Below, piece after piece: positions 42,770-54,613 of a stretch of 64,000 nt of DNA (position 1 is its first letter; the number at the start of each line of letters is the position of its first letter). The DNA lies in the NCBI GenBank assembly GCA_030847615.1, contig JAUMIR010000004.1:105724001-105788000 (forward strand), read 5' to 3'. Both the position numbers and the translations under genes were made by a program. The DNA is from Gambelia wislizenii (taxonomy: Eukaryota; Chordata; Lepidosauria; Squamata; Crotaphytidae). The notes under the pieces were generated by a model that had not been told where the DNA came from, did not search any database, and saw only the letters and a program-made list of their open reading frames with translations.

Positions 42770-42984
42770 AGTATGGTGGTGGTCTGAGCATTTGACTAGA
42801 ACTGTGGAATACCAGGTTTCAAATCCCTGCTCAACCATGAAATCCACTGGATGACCTTGGATATGCTCCCTCAGCCTTAGAAGAAGACAATGGTAAACCT
42901 TCTTTGAGCAAATCTTACCAAGAAAATCCTGTGACAAGTTCACTGTAAATTGGAGTCAATTATAAGGCACTTGACAACACATTT
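42770..42984 (+). mobile_element. Sauria-type SINE, tandem to the previous one
   Basis: It follows the first SINE directly in the same orientation: GTATGGTGGTGGTCTGAGCA, CAGGTTTCAAATCCCTGCTC, TGAGCAAATCTTACCAAGAA, then a diverged tail TGGAGTCAATTATAAGGCAC. It is more diverged and still has the middle block missing from its neighbour, so the pair is two separate insertions, not a recent duplication. Confidence 0.85.
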
Positions 42985-44410
42985 AAATAAATATTCTATC
43001 TGAATGTGTAAGAGATGTGGAAAAAAATGAGGTGAAGCAACAAAGACTGTTTAGAGAAAAGGAAGAAGATTAAGAAACTTTATTATGAGATTCCATCTAG
43101 AGATGGGATGCTACTGCTAAGCTACAGTTATAGCAGATGGAGAAGCAGGTTTTGAATGGGAAGGAAGGGAAGTCATTTCCTTAGAATATTAGTCTATAGG
43201 TAAAGAGGAGACAGATCAAACAAGACAAAAATGGAACATCAGATGTCCACCACTATCGTCTGTCACTCTCACTGTTGCCTCTCTGTAGACACAAGCAAAC
43301 ATTGTTGCACCTTTCTCCATTTCAAAAAGTAAAGTAATCCAAAATGTCCATCTCCCAATTAGACATTTCCTGACTTCCCTTTTCACATGGAAACCCTCCT
43401 TGGGTTATGGGGAAGGTGATGTACAGTTCCAATATTAACAAGTTCTGATAAATTAACAAGACGTCTGTTAACTTCTTTATGTCTTCTCCTCTACCCTCTG
43501 GCAGCTTGGGCAAAGAAATGTCTTTCCTTTTTAAACAGGCTTTGACTAATTAATTTATTCCATCTGTTCCTTCCTCCACCAGTATAACCATAACACAGAA
43601 ATTTCCGAAACAGATTTGGTTCTTATATTGATAACCAGGTCATAGAAGAATGGAAGGGTATGGAGGGAGGGAGAAAAGGCTGAAGAGGGAAAAGTGGATA
43701 ATTATTTTCATTCTGAATGGCTTTAATCCAGAGTGCTGATATCCACAGTATGGTGAATACATTAAAGCAGTCCATTTGTTTGGCGTAATTCATGCAACTT
43801 TTTAAAAAGCAGGGAAATCTGGTATGCCCTAAGAAGAGGTTTAAAATATATAGCGCTGTTTAAAATTATTATAGTTTTATTTTGCATCTGCCATAAGATT
43901 CATGCTTTGGGTTAAAATTAATGTCTAACCTTCAGCAACCCCACAACATGGTTTCAGACATCATTGTTCATTCCACAGTGATGACAGTCCATCATAAAAC
44001 ACATGGAGTATTTGTATTCATTTGACTACTACGTTACATCACGGTATGCACAATGTCTTCATCTGTATTTCAATTTTTCCCAAGAGCTGGTATGAAATAA
44101 TGGGCCTAGAGTATTGGATGGACTGGGCGAATCTGGGATCAAATTCCCATTCAGACACAAAAGTCACTGGATTAACTCAAACAAAGCACAACCTACTAGT
44201 CCAGCCAAAATATCCAAATAAAATGATACAGCTCCATGTACTGATGTCCTCTGAAATCACTAGAGAAAGGGTGAAATATACAATGGGAAAAATTCAATAA
44301 TTGTTTCCAGCAACATATTTATCCTATAGCACTTCAATGATTTGATCTCCTTATTCACAGTACTTTATAAGATGCATGAAAAATATAGCACGCAACAATA
44401 ACACAAAAAG
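42985..44410. other. Apparently unique sequence
   Basis: No repeat family or gene recognised. Confidence 0.35.
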
Positions 44411-44580
44411 AAAAATTATCAGATGGCATCATCAGTCAGCCATTCCAGGGGTGTAGTGTGAGTATGAATAAGGCATCACTTTTTATTGATGGCTTAGTCC
44501 GTCAATAAAAAAGTGATACCTCATCTGCACCACCACTGCGCCCCAGGAATGGCTGTGAATGCAGGCATCTGATAATTTCA
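44411..44580. mobile_element. Short MITE with GGAGATTWTCAGAC-type ends (copy 3)
   Basis: The left end AAAAATTATCAGATGGC and the right end, complementary to TGAAATTATCAGATGCC, continue into inverted CAGCCATTCCAGGGG arms. The centre is the stem-loop TTTATTGATGGCTTAGTCCG/TCAATAAA (44,481-44,509). At 170 bp it is the smallest family member and an almost complete foldback. Confidence 0.7.
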
Positions 44581-45206
44581 CCCTTTCTGTTATTGTCCCA
44601 TCCTTGTGACATGATTTGGGGTGTGGTTTTTTTGCCGCATTTCCACGTGTCTGATAAAGTCCATAGAATAGATGTCAGTTATTTCAGAAGTAACATCCTG
44701 GTTTGTAACCAAGAGCATGGTTACAAATTGAGTCCCATTAAACCATGGAGATTAGCTTGTATCTTGGAATACACTTAGACAAATTCCAGTCCAGATCATG
44801 TCCAGTCTATTTTTCATGTCATTTCCACATGTTTCACTCATAGATCCAGTTTATCACATTTTGTCATTATCCTGCTTCGGCTGTGGTCCAAATGAAAATT
44901 CAGATATAAATATGTATTCTAAATATATTTTCTCACTAAATATGCATTTCTAAACATATTTTCTCTTAAAATACACATTTTAAAATATGTTTAGTTTTTG
45001 TAGAACTGCATGGGAACTTTTGGGAAATGTCGTAGAGTTGTCATAAACGGTCAGTATGGGTATTTTTGCTAGCCAGTAGAACAAAAGCTTAATCTCATAG
45101 AATGTAATTTATTAAATACTTATTAAGACACTTCCAGACTACAATGGGGGAGGAGTAGGAAAAGGGAATAATAGATATATGGAAAATACAAAAGCCAAGA
45201 GACTTA
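44581..45206. other. Unassigned sequence
   Basis: No family recognised, apart from short repeated 'aaatatgtattctaaatatatttt'-like phrases at 44,905-44,990. Confidence 0.35.
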
Positions 45207-45811
45207 GGGCTGGTCTAGATGAGGCAATATAATGTGGATTGCTGCACGTTAAAGCAAAATTGCAGCAGCGTTCATTTGTCTCCACTTTTTTTGGAAGATT
45301 GCTGGTATGCAAATTTATCTGTTTTTTAAGCACATGCAGTCATGCCTGTGAATCAAGATGGTGGCCAGGAGTGAAATACTTGTGTTATTATTCCCCACAA
45401 GTTGCTGCTACTACACAGGATTTTTTTAAACTTTAAATCTAAGGTGTGTAGGAGTGATCTTCTGCTTGAAAAAGCTGTTTAGTCACTTCAGTGCTGCAAA
45501 CATGTGCATGATCACTACTGTGAAACTCCAAAATGGCACTTACAGGCACTTCGTTGCTGGCAAGCACCCTGCACATATCTGATCAATCAGCTTTCCACTT
45601 CCAGAATGTGCTGCACTGCAAATCCAAATGGGTGATAATGTGCATTTCTGCATATTTTAAAAAAAAAAAAACTTCAAGAAAAGCCATGAAGGCAGTTTTG
45701 GCAGGTTTTGCCTCCCATCCTTCCAAAAACGGCAAATCATCATGGGTTCTCGTTGGGACAAAAGGTATCCTTGAATTCTATGTGGAGTTTTTCAACAGAC
45801 TAGATAACACC
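45207..45811. mobile_element. Harbinger-like MITE family B (copy 3)
   Basis: The left end GGGCTGGTCTAGATGAGGC and the right end complementary to GGTGTTATCTAGTCTG are inverted. The flanks are TTA (45,204-45,206) and TTG (45,812-45,814), a TWA-type duplication with one change. It is 605 bp long. Its reverse complement aligns through most of the split element at 18,908-21,500, which defines the family. Confidence 0.8.
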
Positions 45812-45814
45812 TTG

Positions 45815-46186
45815 GTTTTTAAAGGACACTTTCTTTCCCCAACTCTAAGATCTATATGTAGTCCAGTATCCTGATTCCTTCAGTGGTTAAAAAAAAAAAA
45901 AGGTTATGGAGAAAAATATCAGTTCAAAGCAGAAAGAATATTAAAAAATAAAATGTTAAAAAGTATTGAATCACTGTTTCAAGAATTTGACCATATAACT
46001 GTCCTTGTTTGCAGGGGAGGTTTTATGTCTAGAAATGACATAACCTCTTATGTCTTATAACCAATGGATCATCTTATATGTTCATCAACTGAAGCTAAAG
46101 TCTTGCATACCACACTAACTCCTCTCAAAATAAGCAAAGCAACAGCATGCAAAATGATGGCCTTGCCCTCTGACAAACAAGACAAA
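45815..46186. other. Unassigned sequence
   Basis: Nothing recognised. Confidence 0.35.
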
Positions 46187-46692
46187 GGGCTTGTCTACAT
46201 GGGCAATTTACCCTGTCTTGCCCCATCTTGTAGCCCTGCAGTACAGATGATGGAGGGGGGTTGCCCCATTTTCCCCCCAGGCAGTCTTCCCGACCCCCTG
46301 AGCAAAGACGGGGGAAGATGCAGTATGGCCCATTATGGCATTTTTTTAAAAAAAAACAGGAAAAAATGTTTCAGCCAGGGGAAAACCTATCAGGCTCCAC
46401 ATGACTGCAGGAGCCCATTCCGGCACACTGGCCTGTTGCTGGAGCTGCCCTCTACTGTCACTCTTCCATGGCAGGTAGCAGGCCTGCAGCACGTGACCAA
46501 GACTAGTCGCATGTTTCAGGATGGCTTCCTGACTTCAGAGCAAGGGAGATGGTGGTGGCTGCAGCAATGGACTGTCATGCCCATCTGGATTTCCTCCCAT
46601 TCTGTGCAGGTAACAGGAGAGGAATGGTCTGATCCATGGGCAGGATATGCTGGTGGGGGGCTGGCATATCCTAGCCTGTGTAGATGAGTCCC
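46187..46692. mobile_element. Harbinger-like MITE family A (copy 3)
   Basis: The left end GGGCTTGTCTACATGGGC continues CAATTTACCC, exactly as the complement of the right end of the 29,669 copy. The right end is complementary to GGGACTCATCTACACAGG. It contains CAGGCCTGCAGCACGTGACC and GACTAGTCGCATG, with half of the family A palindrome deleted. The flanks (AAA and TGG) do not match, so the target duplication is lost or the ends shifted. 506 bp. The 207-codon frame across this region has no known domain and is a shadow. Confidence 0.8.
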
Positions 46693-46806
46693 TGGAAGAC
46701 ACTCAGTTCATCACCAGCAGGGCAACCTCGCATAATTATCCTCTTTCACATTTCTGTTCTTGAACACCTGTCTTTAGTACATTGTACTCCAATTGATGTA
46801 GACCCA

Positions 46807-47024
46807 GGAGATTATCAGACACGTCCAATCTGAGGAGAACACCAGGATGACATTCCTGTCCCGCAAACGAGACCCGGTTTCACACATCCTCATGCTCATT
46901 GTGTTCTGCTCCAGTGCTTCTGCAGTTAGCAAGGTGGTGCTTTTCATTGACAGGGAGCTCTCATCAATGAAAAGTGCCATCCTGGCATTCTCCTCAGGTA
47001 TTTTTACTGCATCTGATAATCTCC
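46807..47024. mobile_element. MITE with GGAGATTWTCAGAC-type ends (copy 4), CCA duplication
   Basis: The left end GGAGATTATCAGACACG and the right end complementary to GGAGATTATCAGATGC. CCA lies directly outside both (46,804-46,806 and 47,025-47,027). The internal stem-loop is TTTTCATTGACAGGGAGCTC and TCATCAATGAAAA (46,940-46,972). 218 bp. The two ~100-codon frames on opposite strands here are a by-product of the foldback. Confidence 0.8.
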
Positions 47025-47027
47025 CCA

Positions 47028-49404
47028 TTTTTTGTGCAATGCTTATAAAAAGCAAAGAGCGCTTACAGCTCACCCATCTCAGTTCATCCATCTCTGCAAC
47101 CAGAGATTTTCTGCATTATGTTGCAGCCAGGTTAGCTTTAATGGATTGCAGATAGACTGAACAAAATATTAGGCCAACCCAAGTAGGCATACCTCACAGA
47201 TACCAACCTATGCCCCTAGTTCCTTTGAAAAGTCAGAATTTCTGAAGCATGGCTTTCAGTCTCCTCATAGCTTCACATGATTCAGGAATTCAGTACCATA
47301 ATACTGAACCTCTACAACTTTATAAAGCAGCATAGAAGTTGCATGCTACTTCATCAGTTACACATTGCCTTAATTGGTCCACATTGAAAGTACTGCTGTT
47401 CCTAATATATGCTTCAGTTTACTTGTATTGTTAAATTGGCTCTGATGATGGAGATTTCTCTGTGTTTCACTGTACTAAGCAGCATGATGGTGGAAATGGT
47501 TGTCAATTTAAGTTTAGGTATAGTTCCTCAGAACTGAGAACCAGTAACTGAATATTACTGAGTTTGCCTTTAGATTTGAAATGCAGGAGTTGTTTTAATT
47601 ATATGATATTTTAATGTTGTGTGATGCTGTATGGCTGAACCAAGTAATGTGGGCAGAGTATAATGTAACATGACAGAAAAAGCTCTAGCTGTCTTACAGC
47701 AATTAGCCACCTTGCAAATACAGCATAGCATTACTGTCCAGATCACCTCAAGGAATCTTTAAAACTAAGCCACAGCCTAATTTTAATCTGTTAAATGTGT
47801 AGAAACAAGGTTTGTTTAAACTGGTCTGTTATTTGATACAATCTCTGTGTACAATTCCACCAAAGCTAGTAAAAAAGGCATCTGAAGTTGAAACCATTGT
47901 AACAAGACAGTCTTAACAAAATAGTCTATTCCTGATCTGCAAAACCAATTACATTCAAGCTCTTTCAAAGGTCTATGGTTAACATCAACATAAAGTGTAA
48001 AAAACCAGAGGAGACAGTAACCTAAGAGGAGTGATTGCAAATAGATCCTCCCTAGTTTATAACAAGTAAGCACATGCTGGTAAAATTTTCAGCTACGATT
48101 AAATTTAGGGGGGGGGGAGTTTTTATTTTCTGCCGATTGCCTTGAATGGTTATATCTTTTTTTCCCCAAAATGTAATGGTTGTAAAATTGATTTTGTAAT
48201 TGTGATTAAAAAATTAAAAGCATTATTTTATTATCCTGTACACTACTTCAGTTAGCACTTTATAGGAGGCAATGTGTTGTAGAGAAGCGTTGGTAGAAAA
48301 TAAATACAAAATACAATTTTCTGCAATATATGTCTATTAACACCAGCATTTTACTCTCAGTTTCAAATTATTTAGACTGTCATTGTTAACAGTCTAATGT
48401 AGCCAAATCTAATTAGTTATATAGCATTGTGGTGCCATCCAGTTAGGTATATGGACCCTGATTGGATATGATCACCTATATCACTGATCCAGCCAGTACT
48501 GCATTACTGTCAATTTACATCAGTTACAGCATTCAAATCTGACTGGCTATATCAACAACAGGTAACTGCAGCAGGTTCAGAAGCCCATTTTCCTGATCCA
48601 ATACTGGCCAAGAATCAACCAACAATGGGCTGAAATTTAGACATCTATATCCAGTTACAATTTCAAGGGGTTGGGGAGACGTTAGAGTGTGTTTCTAATT
48701 AAACTACAATTCTCAGAGCCATTCAGCAGTGGCAATTGACTCTCCCCTAGCTTTGGGGTATGAGTTTAGGACAAGCCAGGACACACACACACACATATAT
48801 ACAAGAATTGAGGGCAGCACACAACTCACCCCTGGGCTACATAGTATCATGGTCACATTCATCCATGTTTTCCAATTGGCTGGAATCACCCCATCTAAGC
48901 TCTCTGACTGATCAAGGAAGGAGAATTTTTCAGCAGCAGTCAGGGTAAACAATGACAATAAACAAGAATCCAAAGGAGGAATGGTTCAAAAAATGTTTCT
49001 ACCTTTTTAATATTTCTACCCTTTTAAAATAACTGGGTTGTTGTTGCTGCTGCTGTTGTTTTCAAATCAAAACTGGAGAATGTTTGACTCCATCCCAGGT
49101 GTGTGCATATCTATGACACATATTTTAACACTGTAAAAAGGCATGGTTTCTCTCAAATGCATGTCAAGGCTCAGGCTTGTAACTGCAGCTAGATATTAAA
49201 ACAAACCGAGTCCTTTAACTAAGTATTAAATTGTGAATGGCTTGAGTGCTTACTGAGGCACCCATATTTCTGAGACTACTGCATCTTCTCTCATGTGATT
49301 TGCCCACCAACTACTTACAGTATCCAGCCAATAAGCTTGATGGTTCTATGCTGTTGGCTGTATTTTGTAGCAAGATGCATGGAAGATATAATAGGATAGT
49401 AAGA
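47028..49404. other. Apparently unique sequence
   Basis: No repeat family or gene recognised across 2.4 kb. There is a short AC run at 48,781-48,796 and a CTG/GTT tract at about 49,037-49,062. Confidence 0.4.
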
Positions 49405-49560
49405 GAAACCAATGAATGCCAGGTGTTGTAGGCTATATTGCAGAGGAAGGAACTGGCAAAAACACCTGAGTATTCTTTGCCTATGATAACCCTATGAAAT
49501 TCATGGGATTGCCATAAGTCGACAGGTGACTTAAAGGTGCACACACACATACACACAAAC
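49405..49560 (+). mobile_element. 5S rRNA-derived SINE, 5'-truncated
   Basis: It begins within the 5S-homologous part at AATGAATGCCAGGTGTTGTA (box C region). It then follows the same body and tail as the copy at 16,205: AACTGGCAAAAACACCTGAG, AAATTCATGGGATTGCCATA, AGTCGACAGGTGACTTAAAG, and a CACACA end. The promoter's box A part is missing. Confidence 0.75.
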
Positions 49561-49869
49561 AAGAAGATCTATAGCTGAATTTACAAAAGGTTACCTCTTG
49601 GAAATGTTACTTATCCAGGCCATTGCTCTCAGAATCCTCCAACCAACGTGGGCAGTCAGCATATTCATTGGGAGTTTATGTGGAGAAGGCCATCCTGCTT
49701 GGAGAATTCTGGGAGTTTCAGTACCAAGAAAGTATATTTTCCAAGGTCTGGTTTTGGAGTCTGTCTTCCTTGTGGCAACCCATTCCCATAGAATATATAC
49801 TTCTGAAATGTGTAGAGAATTTGAGAAACCTGAAATGAATTTGGTAAATGAGCCCATGTAAATAGCAGT
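49561..49869. other. Unassigned sequence
   Basis: A phrase around 49,685-49,715 (GAATTCTGGGAGTTTCAGTA) resembles a hAT-MITE fragment. Nothing else is recognised. Confidence 0.3.
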
Positions 49870-50707
49870 ATCATAGAATCATAGAATCATAGAATTGTAG
49901 AGTTGGAAGAGACCACAAGGGCCATACAGTCCAACCCCCTACCACGCAGGAATCATGATCAAAACATCCCTGACAGATGGCCATCCAGCCTCTGTTTAAA
50001 GACCTCCAAGGAAGGAGACCCAACCATGCTCCGAGAGAGTGTGTTCCACTGCTGAACAGCTCTTACTGTCAGAAAGTTCCTCCTAATGTTGAGGTGGAAT
50101 CTCTGTTCCTGGAGCTTGCTTCCATTGCTCTGTGTTCTAGTCTCTAGCGCAGCAGAAAACAAACTTGCTCCATCCTCAGTGTGACACCCCTTCAAATACT
50201 TAAACAGGGCTATCATATCGCCCCTTAACCATCTTTTTTCCAGGCTAAACATACCCAGCTCCCTAAGTCTCTCCTCATAAGGCATCGTTTCCAGACCTTT
50301 CACCATTTTAGTCACCCTCCTCTGGACACGCTCCAATTTGTCAATATCCTTTTTGAATTGTGGTACCCAGAACTGGACACAGTATTCTAGGTGAGGCCTG
50401 ACCAAGGCAGAATAGAGTGGCACTATTACTTCCCTTAATCTAGACACTATATTTTTATTGATGCAGCCCAAAATCGCATTGGCCTTTTTAGCTGCCGCAT
50501 CACACTGTTGACTCATGTTCAACTTGTGGTCTACTAGGACTCCTAGATCCCTTTTGCACATAGTCTCTTTCAGCCATGTCTCCCCCATCCTGTATCTATG
50601 CATTTCATTTTTCCACCCTAAGTGCAGTACCTTACATTGTTCCGTATTGAATTTCATTTTGTTAGCTTTGGCCCAGCTCTCCAGTCTATCCAGGTCATTT
50701 TGAATTT
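49870..50707 (-). mobile_element. CR1 LINE 3' part, best preserved copy
   Basis: The 3' end carries three tandem AATCATAG units, then GAGTTGGAAGAGACCACAAG. The copy is truncated at about 50,707, just inside the block coding for the segment before 'MKFN'. It shares the region with the 19 kb CR1 and is more similar to it than to the 23.6 kb copy, so the two belong to the same subfamily. Confidence 0.9.
49959..50657 (-). pseudogene. CR1 ORF2 C-terminal part, 232 open codons
   Basis: The open frame reads [80 protein letters not shown] and ends NTLSRSMVGSPSLEVFKQRL. This is the thumb and C-terminal region of CR1 ORF2, without the RT palm and endonuclease. It is uninterrupted to its stop codon, which suggests a rather recent insertion, but it is only a fragment of a protein and has no promoter of its own. 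Confidence 0.85.
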
Positions 50708-52626
50708 TCCATTTGAGACTGTACAGAAACCAGACATCCTTGCAATTTACAAAATAGGCAAAGCCATCATTTTAAAGTGAGGATGAACTAGTGTGTAAAA
50801 AAAAACGAGGGGGAAAGCATATCTGCCAAATCTAGATCTAGTGCCAAGATTTCCAGGTGTTCCATTATATTATCATACAGAACTAACATTTTTTCTCCCC
50901 TTCATTTCTGAAGAGATGGTCCAAAATGTTTCAGCTACATTTTGTTGCAACATGTCAGGCTGGGAATTTATTATCTCAGCCCCAATAGGTCTTAATAAGC
51001 CTTACACAACTGTTTAGACGTTTATTCTATTAACGGCTGTTCATTCCAGTCGCTACACCTGAATATTCATGATTTTACTATTCCCAGTGCTTCAGTGTAG
51101 CAGCTGTTTGAAATCCACAGCAAATGTTCAAGAGAGTTCCACAAATATAAACACCCTCACAGCTAAATGTTTGGGGCCTGTTCATCACCAAGGAGAGACA
51201 TGAAACATTTATGTGTAGTGAGGTTTTTTTTAAAAAAAAAGAAGACAGCATTTATAAAGCTTAAATAGTCCTTGCCCTTTTGGGAGTACTTTGGTGTGAT
51301 TTGGGAGCACTTCATGATGGCAGAAAAGGGATCTGGAAAAACTACCTCTCCCTAAGATGTTACTCATTCATCTAAACTATAATTCAGTGTAATAGGAGAA
51401 TGCATGTTTAATTACATACTGAATTAGTGGTATCCATTGTTAGGGGTTATCTGAGAGTTAATTGAAGTGGCATGATGGAGGAAAGTGGTAAATTTGTGAG
51501 CTTACCCAAGTGAAATGTTCTTATTTCCTTAATGTGGATTCCCTTTATTCCATTGAGCATATCCATAATTTGGGTGCAATTAGGGAGAACACTTGAATTA
51601 ACAGAGCAAATATGATGACTACATGTTCACCAGTGTTAAAGCATTATCTTCCAATATTTTCATGTTGACACGTAGAGTGGAGATGCCAGAGCATTATGAC
51701 AAGTAGAATGTGGATGCTCTTTGAGGACAGGTCAAATCCCAGCCATTCTGATCCCTGAAGGAGAGCAGGAAACAGCATGCATACATCCCAGGTTAGGGTG
51801 CATAGTACCCAAGCCCCAAAAATGATTTTTGACATCTGAGATAGAGAATCACACAAACGCTTCTCCTTATCCCTGGTAGTTAAAAAAAAAAAATCCCAGC
51901 AAACTAACAAGTATCAACTGGATGCATGTTCTTGACACCATTTTTTTAAAGGAAAAAACCCAATCTGCTGCTTCAATGTAGCCACCTCAGTCTAGTGAAT
52001 GAGAGATCTGGCACTGCTGACAGTCCAGTTTCCTGTGTATGTATCTTGAGTAAAATCAACTTGCCTGTCAGATAGTGGTGAGTGAGTAATGGCTTTGGGC
52101 TTTTCCTAGTGTGTTTCCAATAGTCTTTCACCAAAGAATTATTTTCCCCCCAGCACTGTGAGTACCACCTGTGAAGACCAAGGCCATAATCGTGCATCAA
52201 GCTGGTGGAACATACAGCTCTACCAGCTGAGGCTTCACACCCTCCACCCTCTCCATGCCCACAACCTACTGTTTTGCTACCTAGGGGGCCTCCCTATAGC
52301 CATCAAATAGCTGGGGAAGGGAGGGGACAGCCAGGCTGCATCTGACTGTGCTGCTATAGTCAGGTGCATGAAGGCAACTTCAATCCTGCTGGAGCTCCAG
52401 TGGATCCCAGACAGATCCAGGTGGATTCCATTTTCTCCATTTTGTTGTGCAAAAACACAGATACTGCCAAACTGCACTCCGTCCTCACTATGGCCACCAA
52501 ACAGACATGGGAAGTGTCCAAATGTCAAGGAGAGAGGTTGCATGGGCAAAGGAATTGTTGACAGAAGTGCAAATTATCTTCATATACAAGGATCATACAA
52601 GGACATATGCAGGCATATGTCAATAA
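50708..52626. other. Apparently unique; possible conserved non-coding segment
   Basis: No repeat family recognised. The part 50,930-51,130 is of balanced composition and dense in TAAT/ATTA and ATTCATG words, a texture seen in conserved non-coding elements. No coding frame of interest. Confidence 0.3.
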
Positions 52627-53143
52627 GGGCCCATCTACACAAGGGATTATATTCTGATCCACATGCATTATTGCAAATGTGCAGCAGATAGCAAGTGTCT
52701 CAACGGTATTTTGGACCACTCATGGGAAACCGAGACGGCCCATGTTTTTCTTCTCTAAACAGAGTGGGACATGAATCAAAATGGAGTCAAAGGGTAAACT
52801 ACTGCGCTGTGTTTACCGTATTGACAGGGTGTGCGCTTCATGCTATTTTTTTAAAACTGCCAATCAACTTTGCATATGTGTGATCAACCACCTCTACTGT
52901 CACGTACTTCCTGTGGCACTCTTATCCATGAATGCGATTTGATGCAATCAGTTGTCCCAATGGGCAGGGGTGTGTGTGCATTTCCATCAGGGTTTTTTAA
53001 AAACATCAGAAAAAGCAGTGAAGGCTTTCCCCAAATTTTCATCCCCCTCCCTCTGAAAATGACGGCCACTGCAGGAGCCCATTTGGACACATGGGATTTC
53101 CCCTGGATTCTAAGAGGATTTATTTCACCATCTAGATTGGCCA
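52627..53143. mobile_element. Harbinger-like MITE family B (copy 4), TAA duplication
   Basis: The left end GGGCCCATCTACACAAGGGA and the right end, complementary to TGGCCAATCTAGATGG, are inverted repeats. TAA flanks both (52,624-52,626 and 53,144-53,146). The interior shares with the other family B copies the T-run followed by AAAAACATCAGAAAAAGCAG and GAAGGCTTTCCCC-like sequence and a CCTGGATTCTAAGAGGATTT end region. 517 bp. Confidence 0.8.
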
Positions 53144-53456
53144 TAACAGGATTCTGACCTATGTCTTCTGACTACCTTGGTTTTGCTGCAGCATACTAAG
53201 ATAGCTACCCCTTTGGAAATTCCAAAGTTTGATTACATGTTTAAAATGCTTTATAAACCAACATAAATTAACACTATTTACGAATCACCAAAATACACTG
53301 TTGCAACAAGAAATCGTTTCCAGCACAAGACTATATTTGCAGCCACTAGAATCAGAGTCTTTAAGGTTCCCCTTTAAACTTTGCTTTCATTTTCTGCATA
53401 GGATGCAGGTCACTTCTCAGCTGATCCTATGGACCCTTAACATCTTTCAGCTATAC

Positions 53457-53530
53457 AACATACTTTATTCATTCATTCATTCATTTTAATTTCATTTATA
53501 TGTTGCCTCTCTCCCAAAGTGGGACAACTA
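53457..53530 (-). mobile_element. L2-type 3' tail
   Basis: ATTC tetranucleotide units (53,467-53,485) followed by TTTCATTTATATGTTGCCTC and TCTCCCAAAGTGGGAC: the minus-strand 3' end of an L2-type element. Confidence 0.55.
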
Positions 53531-54439
53531 TTGGTTTTGACTTTGACAATTTATTTCTTTTTCTTACTTGGTCTTGGAATAAAAAAGTCTATATTCTCTC
53601 TCCCTGAAAGGTCTGCTTAGTTGACTGGAAAATTTAGTTGTTATATACTGCCTCTTTAAGAGGCAAACAGAAGGTTAGCACCCCACAAGTCCAAGAGATA
53701 TAGAAGGTATGTTTTCAGTTGGGAGGAGAGCAAAATCTGTTAGGAGCAATTGGGTTCTGCATGACATCCTCCCGAGCCTCGGGGAACCAAAGTCTCTAAA
53801 GCCTAAACCAGGGGGGACACAGGCCACATGGGATCTGGAAAGTGAAAAAAACAAGCTCTATTGAGAATATTAGTGTTTCCTGGTACATTTAGTGAGGAAA
53901 GCCCAATCATGTATCTCACCTCATGCCCAGTGCCAGCTCTCAGTAGACCTGCAAAGGCCAAGACAATAGTGACCATATACATTAAAGTTTTTAAATTAGA
54001 ATTTCTCTGTCCTCCAAGACTTTTTAATAAATAACACTAGTCAAAGACATCTGTGTGTCTAATCTTCAAAACTACTCCCATTCTCCTTGAAATTACCCTT
54101 CAGTGCTACAACTCAGGTGGTTATCTCTGTCTTCATTTTCACACAGTTCCACTTTTATACCACTCTTCAGAGACTTCTCACTTGTCACATGTGGTTCTTT
54201 TCTTATTATCTACATGGGTGAAAAATCCCATCACTGCCATATCATCATCATTCTCACATATACCCTTCACAAAATTGTTTTGTTAATTGTGTCAAACACA
54301 TGTATTTGTTTTCATTGTAAACATTTGAATTTCAAAAGATACATAAATATAGAAAAAGACCATTTCTGAACATCATATCATTATTACTGAAGGGTGGTAT
54401 TGGTTGTTATAGGGGTGGGGAAGTTGCTAGTGAAAATAG
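53531..54439. other. Unassigned sequence
   Basis: Nothing recognised. Confidence 0.35.
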
Positions 54440-54613
54440 TCATTTGGGAAAGTTAGCTGCCTTACTGATCTCACCAACGAGAGTTTTAGCATCTCGAGCA
54501 AAGTTTATAGCAACCCTGGGATCTGCAGCAATACACCAGGGAAGGAATTGTTCATACACAGACCTGATCTCTGTGAACAGTAATGGTTCCAGGCTAATAA
54601 TGAAATAATCCAT
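54440..54613 (-). CDS. Unrecognised 57-codon open frame
   Basis: The frame begins MDYFIISLEPLLFTEIRSVY, continues EQFLPWCIAADPRVAINFA and ends RDAKTLVGEISKAANFPK before a TGA. The composition is protein-like (few Ser/Cys/Leu repeats, mixed charges), unlike most chance frames here. No clear splice acceptor or upstream start context is seen. It could be a terminal exon, a processed-pseudogene scrap, or chance. I do not recognise it and propose no function. Confidence 0.2.
   Translation of the reverse strand: MDYFIISLEPLLFTEIRSVYEQFLPWCIAADPRVAINFARDAKTLVGEISKAANFPK

Noticed and set aside
46064..46687. 207-codon plus-strand frame
   Set aside because: It spans a Harbinger-like MITE end to end, has no known domain, and no similar frame is kept in the other family A copies.
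47816..48073. 85-codon minus-strand frame
   Set aside because: No domain, no conservation signal visible, within chance length.
52281..52561. Paired frames on both strands at 52,277-52,561
   Set aside because: No domain on either strand, and the frames shadow one another.
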